Shown here piece after piece: positions 8,472 through 17,630 of a DNA stretch of 44,742 bases. The notes under the pieces are model-generated. The model was not told where the DNA came from. It saw only the letters and a program-made list of their open reading frames with translations, and did no database searches. How positions within the stretch are numbered: position 1 is the first letter of the stretch; every line of letters starts with the position of its first letter. Source of the DNA: Anaerolineaceae bacterium (GTDB lineage Bacteria; Chloroflexota; Anaerolineae; Anaerolineales; Villigracilaceae); NCBI GenBank assembly GCA_009885945.1, contig VFJR01000076.1, positions 1 through 44,742 on the forward strand, written 5' to 3'. A program made the position numbers and the translations under genes.

Positions 8472-11222
8472 TCAAACCTTCAAACGTTCCAACATCGCCT
8501 CCGCCTCATCATACGCCACCTTATACGTATACTCTCCCCCATCGCAAGTCGCCAACCGCAGCGCCTCCTTCGCATGGAAAATCGCCGCCTCTTTCAGCGA
8601 CTCGTATCCCGTATCTTGTAACTTGCCTGCCATCGCCATCTCCGCCAAAAACAAATTCACATCCGCCCCCTGCAAGACATACCCGCTGCGCTCCGTGATC
8701 ACCAGCGCCTCAGACGCTTTTTCCTGCGCGTCTTTGAAATCGCCTTGAGCATAACGCAACCGCGCCAGGTCGAGCAGGATGTTGGCTTCGGTTTCAACAT
8801 TATTGATTTGCCGACAGAGATCGAGCGCTTTGGACAGGTTTTCTTCTGCCAGAGTCAATTCGTTACTGGCGCAATACGCCGCGCCAAGCAGCCAGTGAGC
8901 GCGAACATAATCACGTGGAGTTGGAGAATCTGTTCTTGCGTCTTCATCTGCCATTTCAAGAGCACGTTGGGCACATTCGATTGCCGATTTTAGATTTTCG
9001 ACTTGCGATTGATTACTGCCAACCGCCTCCCTTGCCACGAACAGGAAACGCAGGGCACGGTATGACCAGATAATACCTTGCGCTTGAATATGGTTCGTTT
9101 TCTTCTTTATTTCTTCGCCAGTGTTCAAAGCCTTTTTTGATTCTTCCCATTGTCCAGCATAAGCAAGAACTCTACCGCGTTCATAGTGTCCATTGCCTTC
9201 TAACCCTTCATCTCCAATTTCACGACTCAGTTCAATTGCGCGGCTCAGGTTGCTCTCGGCTTCGCTCAACGCGCCGATGACCAGTTGCTGTCCCGCCACG
9301 TTCCCCAGCCCTCTAGCGAGATTTTTCTTGTCGCCTGCTTTTTCTAAAATACCATTTACCATTTCAAACAGCGGAACGGCGCGGCGCGGCTGTCCGCTCA
9401 TGGCGTAGGAGTTGGCGAGCGCATTGAGAGTCCATGCTTGGTCGCCTTCTTTTTTCAAGCGCGGTAGTTTATCTTCGCCGTCAGGAAATAAAGCGCGTTT
9501 CAATTCAATCATTAGTTGATATGCGCCAAATTGAAAATGCAAAGGGTTTGGAACAAGACGTTCAGATAATAAATCACATGCCTCATCCAAATTCCCCGCC
9601 CTGACCATGTGATGATAAAGTTCGATGACGGGCGCGAGGTCTTCCAGCGTGTTAACTTTTTGGGGTGTGGGAACAGCCTCAAAGTAGTTAACGAGGCGTG
9701 TGTGTGCATCCGTTTTATCGGGCGCGGCAAATTTATCGTAGGCATAATGCCGCACGATCGGGTGCATATCGTAGCGTTGGGACTCGCCCGTGTATTGCAG
9801 TAGTCCGCGCTTGCGCAGGTCGAGCAGGGCTTTGTCCAGGTCGGGGCTGGGGAAGACCTTTTTGAGGACAGCGTATTCCATCGAGCCGCGAAAGCAGGAA
9901 ATCCTGCTCAGCAAATCCCTGCGCTCGGGGGCTAAACTTCCGTAGGCGCGTTCCAAAACGTGATGTCGTCTGGCTCTCACGTCCGCGAAGATTTCCAGAT
10001 TCTTCACCGCCGCAATATCGCCCTGATGTTCATGGTCTTCGTTGATCAAACCGACCAGCAGGCTCAAACTCAACGGGTGATAGCCGTACGCGGAACAGGC
10101 AGCGAGAATCTCCGCGCGCGTGGCGGCAATGCCTTCGTTGTGGAAGTACGTCACCGCGTCATCGGGCGAGAAGGCGGAGAGCGACTCATCGCGGCAGCCT
10201 TTGAGCAGTTTGCCATTGGCGCTCTCCAACACGCGCGGACACAGGCGCGTGGTCATCAAGACTTTGGACTTCATCCCCGCGCCGCTCAAGCCGCGCAGGA
10301 AGGTTTCCGTCAGCGGGGAGGAGCAATCGCGCTGGGATGGGTCAATGTCGGCGTCTTCGTCATCGGATTGAAGCGCGGCATCCATCCTCCCGTATTGACG
10401 CAATAACCGCTCGAAGCCGTCCAGCACGATCAGGATGTTCGCCCCGCGCATCGCTTCCAGCAGATCATTGACCTGCTGCCGCGCGGACTCTTTGACCTCC
10501 ACTCCGAGATGTTTCAGCGTCTCGGACAGAAAACTCTCAAAGCCCGATTCCTTTTCATAGAACGACCACCAGACCGCCGTCTGCCATTTTTGTTTATCAA
10601 CATTGTTATTGAACCATTGCCAGGTCAATGCCGATTTACCAAATCCGCCAAGTGCGCGAAGCATCAGCAGATTTTCTGTGTCGTTATTAAGCCAGTTCGT
10701 GAGCATTTGGAATTCATCGGCTCGTCCAGTAAATGCCGCCAAATCACCGTAACGGTGTCCATAAAACCAATTCAATCTTGAAGGTTTCAAGTTGCCAGGT
10801 TTTCCGAGCGTGTCAAAAAGTTGTTTCCATGCAATCTCTTCACGGTCTTTGCGCGTGAAGTCCACCCAAGTCCGCATGGAAATGAAAGGATTGATGTCTT
10901 TTTGAATTCCATCTTCGCAGAGCAAAGGAATCAGTTTTTTCTGCAAGCCAGCAGGGTCTTGTGTCCCGCCCAGCAATGCTTCAAAGAGCGACCATTCGCT
11001 GTTCAGCCAATTTCGAGTTATGACCAGGACAACATGTTTACTTTCTTTTGCGGCATCCTGCATATTGAGTAATGCCATTTTCCCCGCTTCAAAATCGCGA
11101 TAATCAATACAGACTCTCAGTCCAGCATCGTCAAGTCGTTGACGCAAAACCTTATCAGCCCACGCTTCATCCTTGTGGCTGTATGAAATGAAAACATCGT
11201 ATTGGAATTCGGTCTCTGCCAT
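8472..11222 (-). CDS. TIR domain - STAND NTPase (NB-ARC-like) - TPR protein, candidate defence receptor
   Basis: About 916 residues. Positions below count from the TTG at 11231; subtract three for the ATG at 11222. Residues 8-140 are a TIR domain: DVFISYSHKDEAWA, then the W-x3-E pattern of NAD-cleaving TIRs in SEWSLFE with the likely catalytic Glu84. Residues 165-420 are a STAND NTPase: FTGRADEF, Walker A ALGGFGKS at 193-200 (first Gly replaced by Ala), Walker B ILIVLDGFERL at 266-276 and the MTTR sensor near 326-329. The C-terminal third (about 560-919) is TPR repeats, a likely ligand sensor. Bacterial TIR-STAND proteins are known anti-phage receptors that deplete NAD+. The ATG at 11222 follows a GGTGAT ribosome-like site; the TTG at 11231 is possible. 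It has a terminator downstream and no obvious partner. Confidence 0.88.
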   Translation of the reverse strand: MAETEFQYDVFISYSHKDEAWADKVLRQRLDDAGLRVCIDYRDFEAGKMALLNMQDAAKESKHVVLVITRNWLNSEWSLFEALLGGTQDPAGLQKKLIPLLCEDGIQKDINPFISMRTWVDFTRKDREEIAWKQLFDTLGKPGNLKPSRLNWFYGHRYGDLAAFTGRADEFQMLTNWLNNDTENLLMLRALGGFGKSALTWQWFNNNVDKQKWQTAVWWSFYEKESGFESFLSETLKHLGVEVKESARQQVNDLLEAMRGANILIVLDGFERLLRQYGRMDAALQSDDEDADIDPSQRDCSSPLTETFLRGLSGAGMKSKVLMTTRLCPRVLESANGKLLKGCRDESLSAFSPDDAVTYFHNEGIAATRAEILAACSAYGYHPLSLSLLVGLINEDHEHQGDIAAVKNLEIFADVRARRHHVLERAYGSLAPERRDLLSRISCFRGSMEYAVLKKVFPSPDLDKALLDLRKRGLLQYTGESQRYDMHPIVRHYAYDKFAAPDKTDAHTRLVNYFEAVPTPQKVNTLEDLAPVIELYHHMVRAGNLDEACDLLSERLVPNPLHFQFGAYQLMIELKRALFPDGEDKLPRLKKEGDQAWTLNALANSYAMSGQPRRAVPLFEMVNGILEKAGDKKNLARGLGNVAGQQLVIGALSEAESNLSRAIELSREIGDEGLEGNGHYERGRVLAYAGQWEESKKALNTGEEIKKKTNHIQAQGIIWSYRALRFLFVAREAVGSNQSQVENLKSAIECAQRALEMADEDARTDSPTPRDYVRAHWLLGAAYCASNELTLAEENLSKALDLCRQINNVETEANILLDLARLRYAQGDFKDAQEKASEALVITERSGYVLQGADVNLFLAEMAMAGKLQDTGYESLKEAAIFHAKEALRLATCDGGEYTYKVAYDEAEAMLERLKV

Positions 11223-11289
11223 AATCACCAACCTTAGACCTTCAACTTACAACCTTCGACCTTCAACCCTCAACTCACTCCAAATAAAA

Positions 11290-11598
11290 TTACATGAAGC
11301 TAATCGCCAAAACAAGCATAACTAACGGCACCAACAATAAAGCGGAGAGAATTGCGGCAAGCGCATTTTTGCGTTTGTTGTATGAAACCCATGCACCGAC
11401 GATGATTACAATCAGGAAGATCGGATAGGACCAAACTGCGATCATCCACATGGGGATTCCATCACTGCCGCCCCCAGCCGCCAATGACATGATCGTCGCG
11501 ACAGACCATGGCACAAGCGAGACGGCCGCCAACAATTGCGTGAGAATCATCCAAATCAACAAACCGATACGTTTAGGTTGCACAGTAGTTTCAGTCAT
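11290..11598 (-). CDS. small hypothetical membrane protein, three transmembrane segments
   Basis: A 102-residue protein with AAGGAG six bases before the ATG. Hydrophobic spans lie near residues 12-37, 50-70 and 78-102, with a Gly-rich AAGGGSDG loop between the first two and a basic SYNKRKN turn before the last. No family recognised. It lies 67 bases upstream of the TIR-STAND gene on the same strand and could share its transcript, but a functional link is only a guess. Confidence 0.7.
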   Translation of the reverse strand: MTETTVQPKRIGLLIWMILTQLLAAVSLVPWSVATIMSLAAGGGSDGIPMWMIAVWSYPIFLIVIIVGAWVSYNKRKNALAAILSALLLVPLVMLVLAISFM

Positions 11599-11811
11599 TA
11601 AAAACTCCTTTGTCTATTTAGAATTTATGCATTACAACAGTGAAGTCACAACTTTAGCACAAAACATTATCAACGCAGGTATTTTGCTTAACCTAGATTC
11701 GGCGGGCTGAATCCGACTCAACCTTCAACATTCCAACCTGTAACTCTTCCTATTTTACAATCTTCTTTCCACATTTCTCTTTCCACCATCCACTTATGAT
11801 GCGATACCCCC

Positions 11812-12015
11812 ATGGACTTCTCCCCCATCACCAACGACCTAATCGTCGGCACAACCCCTTCCATAAACGATTTCAATATCCTGCGCGAACTTGGCATCCA
11901 ACTTGTGATCAACATGCGCATGGAATCGCGCCCTGATGCAGAAGCGCCTATCCCAGTGCTTTGGCTGCCCACTCTCGATATCCCGCTGATTACTCACCTT
12001 ACGCACTTTTGCTAA
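11812..12015 (+). pseudogene. truncated dual-specificity/tyrosine phosphatase-like remnant
   Basis: A 67-codon frame matching only the N-terminus of small dual-specificity phosphatase-like proteins: FSPITNDLIVGTTPS, INDFNILRELGIQLVINMRME and the PVLWLPTLDIP strand. The catalytic HCxxGxxR loop, which should follow about 40 residues later, is missing. The frame ends ten bases before a MITE-like repeat (12025-12125), and nothing of the rest is found before the EamA gene. Probably a dead gene cut by the repeat; a start at 11812 without a clear ribosome site supports decay. Confidence 0.65.
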
Positions 12016-12024
12016 AAAGTGGAT

Positions 12025-12125
12025 GTCGTTGTGAGCCGCGCTCTTGGTTTTTGCGGCGAAGCAATCTCTGACATGCTAAGCGGGATTGCTTCGGGCGAAG
12101 AACAAGAACTCCCTCGCAAAGATAT
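12025..12125. repeat. degenerate copy of the 90-120 bp atgtcattgcgagg palindromic repeat (MITE-like)
   Basis: Starts gtcgttgtgag and ends ctcgcaaagatat, with the internal gcggcgaagcaatctc and gggattgcttcgggcgaag blocks that also occur in the copies at 15651-15742 and 25686-25803. It directly follows the broken phosphatase gene. Confidence 0.65.
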
Positions 12126-12150
12126 GTCTTAACTGCATAAGGTGTGTTAA

Positions 12151-13026
12151 TTACTGCTTTCCTTTCCAATTCACCACCACCAAACTTGCGATCACCAAGA
12201 CAGTACCAGCAATTAATTGCCAGGTAATTTTTTCGTCCAAGAAAATTACCCCAAGGATTACGCCTCCTGGAGGAAAGATATAAGTTACCAAAGTTGTACG
12301 TGTGGGCCCAATTTCATGAATCAAATAATACAACATAATGGTTGCCAAGCCCGAGCCTAAAACACCCAACCATAAAGCGGCAATCCATGTGATCGGCAAT
12401 TGCGGAAATGTAAATGGTCTTTGAATCACAGGACCCAAGCTCCACATAAAGGCTGTGGCTGTGATCAACACACCGGCACTACGTACATTCCCAGGAATAT
12501 GCTGCGTTGTCTTGCGTCCATAGACCGCGCTCCACGCATAAAAAACAGAAGCGAGAATCACTGCCGCTTCCCCCATAATAGAACTGTTGGATGTGCCAGC
12601 CAAATCTTTGCTTAACAAAACAACAATGCCCGCAAAGCCAACCAGCAACCCGATCAATTTTTGCGCATTGATCTTATCGTCTTGCAGCCAAAAATTTGCA
12701 ATGATCAATGTAAACAAAGGCACAGTCGCATTGAGAATAGACGCAACAGCAGAGTCAATGCTCAACTCACCCCATGAAATTAAAAATATTGGAATGGCAG
12801 TACTGGCAGGGCCTAATACAAGTAGCACCTTCCAAGTCTGCCAGTCACGCGGTAATTTTGCTTTTTGGATGATGGCGATTGTCACTACTGTTAACATGCC
12901 AAACAACATGCGAAAAGCCACCAAGACCATCGGCGATACTTCCTGCACGCCGATCTTGATCCACAAAAATGACGAACTCCAAATCAACCCTAAGGCGATA
13001 AAAACGACCCAATGTTTAGTTTTCAT
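12151..13026 (-). CDS. EamA/DMT family transporter
   Basis: A 291-residue membrane protein with about ten hydrophobic helices arranged as two EamA repeats (roughly residues 5-135 and 150-287). Family marks are the GLIWSSSFLWIKIGV first helix, WGELSIDSAVASILNATVPLFT, and in the second half LGSGLATIMLYYLI followed by TTLVTYIFPPGGVILGVIFL. Such drug/metabolite transporters export amino acids or other small metabolites; the substrate cannot be read from sequence. AAGGAA lies before the start. It is divergent from the lipid kinase gene. Confidence 0.88.
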   Translation of the reverse strand: MKTKHWVVFIALGLIWSSSFLWIKIGVQEVSPMVLVAFRMLFGMLTVVTIAIIQKAKLPRDWQTWKVLLVLGPASTAIPIFLISWGELSIDSAVASILNATVPLFTLIIANFWLQDDKINAQKLIGLLVGFAGIVVLLSKDLAGTSNSSIMGEAAVILASVFYAWSAVYGRKTTQHIPGNVRSAGVLITATAFMWSLGPVIQRPFTFPQLPITWIAALWLGVLGSGLATIMLYYLIHEIGPTRTTLVTYIFPPGGVILGVIFLDEKITWQLIAGTVLVIASLVVVNWKGKQ

Positions 13027-13125
13027 TTATTTTTCCTTTTGCTAAAATTGAGTTTATCATATTGAATATCATCCAACATTCTAAATTGTAAGATGTTATC
13101 ATTGCCTAAATAACAAGGAGCCACC

Positions 13126-14049
13126 ATGTCCAAAAAAGTAAAACTAATCCTTAATCCCATGGCTGATATGGGGCGTGCATCGAAGACCGCCAACACCTTG
13201 CGCCCGATCGCGCAGGAATTTAAAGGCGAGCTTACTTGGTCTGGTACTGTCTATCCCGGTCATGCTGTTGAACTAGCCAAACAAGCCGCAGAAGAAGGCT
13301 ATGATATGGTCGTTGCCCTTGGCGGCGATGGAACCGTACACGAAGTAATGAACGGCTTAATGCAGGTTGCAGAAAATAAACGTCCAGCCATGGGTGTTGT
13401 GCCTATCGGTTCAGGAAATGATTTTGCTTATGCCATTGGTATCACCCAAAAACCAGATCGCGCATTAGCACACGCACTTCAATCTGAAAATATTCAAGCC
13501 ATAGATATTGGCTTGCTCACCGATGAACATGGGCGCAAAGAATTTTTCGATAACACCCTCGGCATGGGCTTTGATGCAGTGGTTACGATTCGTTCGCACA
13601 CACTGCCTATCCTCAAAGGCTTTTTGATGTATCTCGCCGCTGTGATCCAAACCATTATCTTAAATCACAGCCCCGCCCGCGTACAAGTGGAAACCGATTC
13701 AGAAAAATGGGAAAACAGCCTGCTCATGCTCACTCTTTGCAATGGTGCGCGTGAAGGCGGCGGCTTTATGCTTTCTCCCAACTCAAAAAATGATGATGGC
13801 AAAATGGAATTTGTGGCGGTTACAAATGTTTCACGTCTCACTATGTTTCGCCTTGTACCCGAATTTATGAAGGGCACACATATGCGCTTCAAACAAGTGC
13901 GCATGGGTGAATTTAAAAAACTGACACTCACCTCCGACCGACCTCTCTACATCCATGCTGATGGCGAAATCTTCACCAGCTTTGGCAGTAACCTGCGCAA
14001 AGTGTCTTTTGAGATTTTGCCCAAAGCCTTGCGCGTGGTCAAAGGCTAA
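13126..14049 (+). CDS. diacylglycerol/lipid kinase family protein (YegS/BmrU/DgkB type)
   Basis: A 307-residue soluble lipid kinase: VKLILNPMADMG at the N-terminus, the ATP-binding GGDGT at 66-70, VVPIGSGNDFAYAIGI near 96-112, and the C-terminal beta-sandwich ending in YIHADGEIF, where Asp-Gly-Glu is the conserved substrate-binding signature. It likely phosphorylates diacylglycerol or a related lipid for recycling into phospholipid synthesis. AAGGAG stands seven bases before the ATG. The next gene begins nine bases after its stop, suggesting co-transcription. Confidence 0.87.
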   Translation: MSKKVKLILNPMADMGRASKTANTLRPIAQEFKGELTWSGTVYPGHAVELAKQAAEEGYDMVVALGGDGTVHEVMNGLMQVAENKRPAMGVVPIGSGNDFAYAIGITQKPDRALAHALQSENIQAIDIGLLTDEHGRKEFFDNTLGMGFDAVVTIRSHTLPILKGFLMYLAAVIQTIILNHSPARVQVETDSEKWENSLLMLTLCNGAREGGGFMLSPNSKNDDGKMEFVAVTNVSRLTMFRLVPEFMKGTHMRFKQVRMGEFKKLTLTSDRPLYIHADGEIFTSFGSNLRKVSFEILPKALRVVKG

Positions 14050-14058
14050 AATCATTTC

Positions 14059-15651
14059 ATGCCAGACCTACATCACACTTTCCTCAAGCATGATCTCGGA
14101 CACTTAAACATCATTGCCGATTTTTGGGGACTCGAACTGGAATCACATACTGCAGATGCCGCTGCTGATGAACTAAGCGCCTCAATTCTCAAGCCTGAAC
14201 CTGTGCGCGAAACCCTAGAAATTCTCTCCCCTGATGCACGCTCCGCCATTCACGCCCTCATTGAATCAACTGGCAAAATAGAGTGGGTCATTTTTACCCG
14301 CAAATACGGAACCATCCAAGAAATGGGAATAGCCAAACGCGAACGCGAGCGCCCCTTTCAAAATCCAACTTCTGTTACAGAAGGGCTTTTCTATCGCGGC
14401 TTAATAGACAAAGCCTTCTTCGAAACAGAGAACGGCGCGCAAGAGTTTGCTTTTATTCCCGATGATTTATTCGAAGTGATAAGGCAAGTAATCAAAGATG
14501 AGAAGAAAGAGGAAACAAGAAAGAATCTTTCTGAACCTTTAGGGCGTCTTGCAATTTCTGTTGAAAAAGCATTTGAACTCCCTGCCGATGATTCCATATT
14601 GGATGACGCAACAACATTACTTGCCGCCATACGAATGGGGCAAGATCAAATAAACGTCAAGCGTGATCTTTACGAGTTATTAAGTTCTGCAAAAATAATT
14701 AAGAAAAACACATTTCAAACAGAAGAAACAAAAAACTTCTTAGGCATATCTCGTGCAGAAGCTTTAAATTTACTTTACACATCCTGGACAGCATCCAAGA
14801 CCTTCAATGAATTGCGCCTGCTCCCAAACATTCTCTGTGAAGGAGAATGGAAAAACGACGCGTATAACACACGTCAGTTTTTACTTAACTTGATCCATGA
14901 CCTGCCAAAAGATAAATGGTGGAGCATTCCTGCCTTTGTGCGTGATATTAAAGAGAAAACACCAGATTTTCAACGTCCCGCTGGTGATTATGATTCTTGG
15001 TTCATCAAGCGCATTTCAGATGGACAATATCTGCGCGGATTTGCCCACTGGGATGAAATTGACGGCGCGTTGATCAAATATTATATTTCGCTGTTACATT
15101 ATCTTGGACAAGTGGATTTGGCATCACCCCAAGCAGGGAAAGAAGCTGCTGCTTTTAGAATTAAGCATTTCAAGCAAACAAAAAAGGAAACAGGAAAGAT
15201 TACTGTTTCTTCAAATGGGAAAATTATCATTCCACAGTTATTATCGCGGGCAATACGCTATCAAGTAGCGCGGTTTTGTGAATGGGACGATAAAAAAGGG
15301 GATGATTATGTATACCGCGTCACAGCCCGATCATTGAAACACGCCAACGAACAACGCCTTAAGGCTGAGCAATTATTATCATTATTAGTAAAACATACCA
15401 GCGGAAGCGTGCCCCCACCCTTAGTGAAAGCTCTAAAACGGTGGGATGCGCAAGGTAGTGAAGCGCACCTAGAAACCCAAACTATTTTGAAATTAAGCAA
15501 ACCAGAAATGTTGGTTGAGTTACGTAAATCCAAAGCCGCCCGTTTTTTAGGAGATGTACTCAATCCCACCACCGTAGTCATTAAAAGCGGCGCACAGGAT
15601 AAGGTGCTTGCGGCGCTGGCAGAGTTGGGTTTGTTTGCAGAAATTTTGTGA
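14059..15651 (+). CDS. helicase-associated domain protein (XPB/Ssl2 N-terminal-like, helicase lacking)
   Basis: A 530-residue protein with no helicase motor motifs. It resembles proteins annotated as helicase-associated (Helicase_C_3, related to the N-terminal region of XPB/Ssl2): LGHLNIIADFWGLELE, then LSPDARSAIHALIESTGKIEWVIFTRKYG, a winged-helix-like segment, and a C-terminal VVIKSGAQDKVLAALAELGL strand-helix that matches the end of this domain. It may bind nucleic acid or act with a separate helicase, but its role is unknown. The gene follows the lipid kinase after nine bases. Its TGA stop shares its last base with the first base of a MITE-like repeat. Confidence 0.6.
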   Translation: MPDLHHTFLKHDLGHLNIIADFWGLELESHTADAAADELSASILKPEPVRETLEILSPDARSAIHALIESTGKIEWVIFTRKYGTIQEMGIAKRERERPFQNPTSVTEGLFYRGLIDKAFFETENGAQEFAFIPDDLFEVIRQVIKDEKKEETRKNLSEPLGRLAISVEKAFELPADDSILDDATTLLAAIRMGQDQINVKRDLYELLSSAKIIKKNTFQTEETKNFLGISRAEALNLLYTSWTASKTFNELRLLPNILCEGEWKNDAYNTRQFLLNLIHDLPKDKWWSIPAFVRDIKEKTPDFQRPAGDYDSWFIKRISDGQYLRGFAHWDEIDGALIKYYISLLHYLGQVDLASPQAGKEAAAFRIKHFKQTKKETGKITVSSNGKIIIPQLLSRAIRYQVARFCEWDDKKGDDYVYRVTARSLKHANEQRLKAEQLLSLLVKHTSGSVPPPLVKALKRWDAQGSEAHLETQTILKLSKPEMLVELRKSKAARFLGDVLNPTTVVIKSGAQDKVLAALAELGLFAEIL

Positions 15652-15742
15652 TGTCATTGCGAGGAGCGCTCTTTCTCTTTGCGACGAAGCAATCCCTCAG
15701 AGTTGGAGATCGCTTCGGGCGAGTACGCCCTCGCAACGACAT
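15651..15742. repeat. atgtcattgcgagg palindromic repeat (MITE-like), copy between convergent genes
   Basis: 92 bases with 14-base ends (atgtcattgcgagg at 15651-15664; cctcgcaacgacat at 15729-15742, one mismatch). It fills the whole gap between the stop codons of the convergent helicase-associated gene and era, so it probably acts as a shared hairpin at both 3' ends. Confidence 0.75.
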
Positions 15743-15745
15743 GGA

Positions 15746-16654
15746 CTATTTCTGTTTCCCATACCCAAACTGTTTTAAAGCATTCGGGTTATTGCGCCAA
15801 TCTTTGAGAGTCTTGATACGCAACTCCAAATATACTTTTTTTCCACCCATCTCTTCAATTTCTTTACGCGCCGCAGAGCCTATATCTTTGAGCATCTTGC
15901 CGCCCTCACCAATCACAATTCCCTTTTGCGATTCACGTTCCACGAAGATGGTAGCGGCAATATAGTTCATGCCATTATCTCGCTCTTTGAATTCATCAAT
16001 GCGCACAGCAATACCGTGAGGCACTTCATCACGTAAGCGAATCAAGGCGGCTTCACGAATCAAGTCTGCGGCGATGTCTTTTTCGTAAATATCGGTAACT
16101 TGCTCTGCGTCAAAATCAGCGGGGCGTTCTGGTAAAACAGAGATCAATAAAGTTAGCAAATCATCCAAATGTTTGCTTTTTAATGCAGAGATGGCGATTA
16201 CTTTTGCATCACGTGTAATGAGGGATTGATAGGCGCTGATGCGCGTGGTTAAGGCGTCAGCGGAGAGGGCGTCCATTTTGTTCAAAGCAAGTACCAGCTG
16301 AATCTGAGGCGGCAATCTATTCATCAAAGAAGCGATGTGCGTATCTTCTTCTGTTGGCTGGCTGGATAAATCTACCAGAAAGAGAATCACATCTACGCCA
16401 TCCAGCGCTTCAGATGCTTCTTGATTTAAAAATTCACCAAGTTTATGATGCGCGTTATGAATGCCGGGCGTATCTACAAAGACAAGCTGTGCCTGCTCGT
16501 TGGTCAGAATACCAAGCTGGCGTTTGCGCGTAGTTTGCGGACGCGGCGAAACAGCCGCAATTTTTTGCCCAAGCAATGCATTGATCAGCGTAGATTTGCC
16601 CACATTGGGTTTGCCAATCACGGCAATAAAACCAGAGTGAAAATTATTTGTCAT
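15746..16654 (-). CDS. era: GTPase Era
   Basis: A 302-residue GTPase needed for 16S rRNA processing and 30S subunit assembly. G1 is GKPNVGKS at 14-21, G2 lies in the SPRPQTTR segment, G3 is DTPGIHNA, G4 is NKMD, and the C-terminal KH RNA-binding domain contains VIGEGGKMLKDIGSAARKEIE, the GxxG loop used to bind the 3' end of 16S rRNA. Length is normal for Era. No good ribosome site is visible before the ATG. The gene ends four bases from the palindromic repeat that separates it from the convergent upstream gene. Confidence 0.95.
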   Translation of the reverse strand: MTNNFHSGFIAVIGKPNVGKSTLINALLGQKIAAVSPRPQTTRKRQLGILTNEQAQLVFVDTPGIHNAHHKLGEFLNQEASEALDGVDVILFLVDLSSQPTEEDTHIASLMNRLPPQIQLVLALNKMDALSADALTTRISAYQSLITRDAKVIAISALKSKHLDDLLTLLISVLPERPADFDAEQVTDIYEKDIAADLIREAALIRLRDEVPHGIAVRIDEFKERDNGMNYIAATIFVERESQKGIVIGEGGKMLKDIGSAARKEIEEMGGKKVYLELRIKTLKDWRNNPNALKQFGYGKQK

Positions 16655-16724
16655 ATGAGCAGTGTATCATAATTAGGAATTTGGGTTAGGTATAATAGAA
16701 TTATCACATCTGGATAGGAAAACA

Positions 16725-17624
16725 ATGCAACTATTGATCAAAGCCCGTCGTCATCTTTTAAATAATTTGCAACCTCAATATGGAGACGCTCTTAGGAAAA
16801 CAGTCTACCGCATCGAAGGTCACCTGCATCGAATGCGGTATAAAAATTTAAAAGAGCCTTCAAACGGGTGGCCCATTTTGCTGGGAGTTTCTCTTCTAAA
16901 GAGCGGCACTCATTTGCTAGACCAAATTCTAACTGGCTTTTCCCGTGTATCTCCTTTTACTCCGCATATTCCATATGTTGTAACCACCCGGAATGCAAGC
17001 GGAAATTATTACACTCCAGATGAACTTATTGAAATAATAGATACTTTTAAACCCTTAGATGTGATCAAAGCACATTTGGTAGCAAGCCCACAAGTTTGCG
17101 CACGGGTAGCTTCTGCTGACTTTGTTTCGTATTTTCTTTACAGGGATTTGCGAGATATTGTAGTTTCATACTCTTATTACATGAAAAGTTACGCTTTTCT
17201 TCGTCACCATGTTCATTACAAAGATTTGCCAATTAACGAGTGCATTAAATTGACAATATGCGGGTTGACGGAATCAAGACCTCCTGTCACAGGCATAAGG
17301 CAAATGGCATTACCTTTTACTGGTTGGCTTGACCAGCCTGGGGTATTGCCTTTGCGATTTGAAGACCTCGTTCACAATCGCCGCGAAACACTTGGAAAGA
17401 TTGTCGATCATTTCCTGCGCCGCGTTGACACACTATCTACACCTCGCGAAAAAATTATTGACGAATTACAAGCCAACATTGACCCAAAAAGGTCTCCTAC
17501 TTTCCGTTCAGGAAAAACAGGAAGTTGGCGCGAACACTTTACAGAAGAACACAAGAGATTATTCAAAGATGAAGCTGGGGATTTGTTGGTGAAATTTGGC
17601 TATGAAAAAAATAATGATTGGTAA
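16725..17624 (+). CDS. sulfotransferase domain protein
   Basis: A 299-residue PAPS-dependent sulfotransferase-like protein. The 5'-phosphosulfate loop is LLKSGTHLL at about 57-65, with Lys58 and Ser60-Gly-Thr in the expected order; the 3'-phosphate site is YRDLRDIVVSY near 138-148; the C-terminal RSGKTGSWREHF matches the conserved GxxGxWK-like loop. Such enzymes sulfate surface glycans or lipids. AGGAA lies before the ATG and a TATAAT-like box is at 16691-16696 without a matching -35. It begins a three-gene plus-strand group with a capsule-type glycosyltransferase and a membrane glycosyltransferase, so the acceptor is probably a cell-surface sugar (inference). Confidence 0.82.
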   Translation: MQLLIKARRHLLNNLQPQYGDALRKTVYRIEGHLHRMRYKNLKEPSNGWPILLGVSLLKSGTHLLDQILTGFSRVSPFTPHIPYVVTTRNASGNYYTPDELIEIIDTFKPLDVIKAHLVASPQVCARVASADFVSYFLYRDLRDIVVSYSYYMKSYAFLRHHVHYKDLPINECIKLTICGLTESRPPVTGIRQMALPFTGWLDQPGVLPLRFEDLVHNRRETLGKIVDHFLRRVDTLSTPREKIIDELQANIDPKRSPTFRSGKTGSWREHFTEEHKRLFKDEAGDLLVKFGYEKNNDW

Positions 17625-17630
17625 TAAGAG

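Noticed and set aside
9960-10406. 148-residue plus-strand frame
   Set aside because: Antisense to the STAND domain of the TIR protein, with no recognisable domain or ribosome site.
16691-16696. TATAAT box as a firm promoter for the sulfotransferase gene
   Set aside because: No suitable -35 hexamer at 16-18 bases; kept only as a note in the gene entry.
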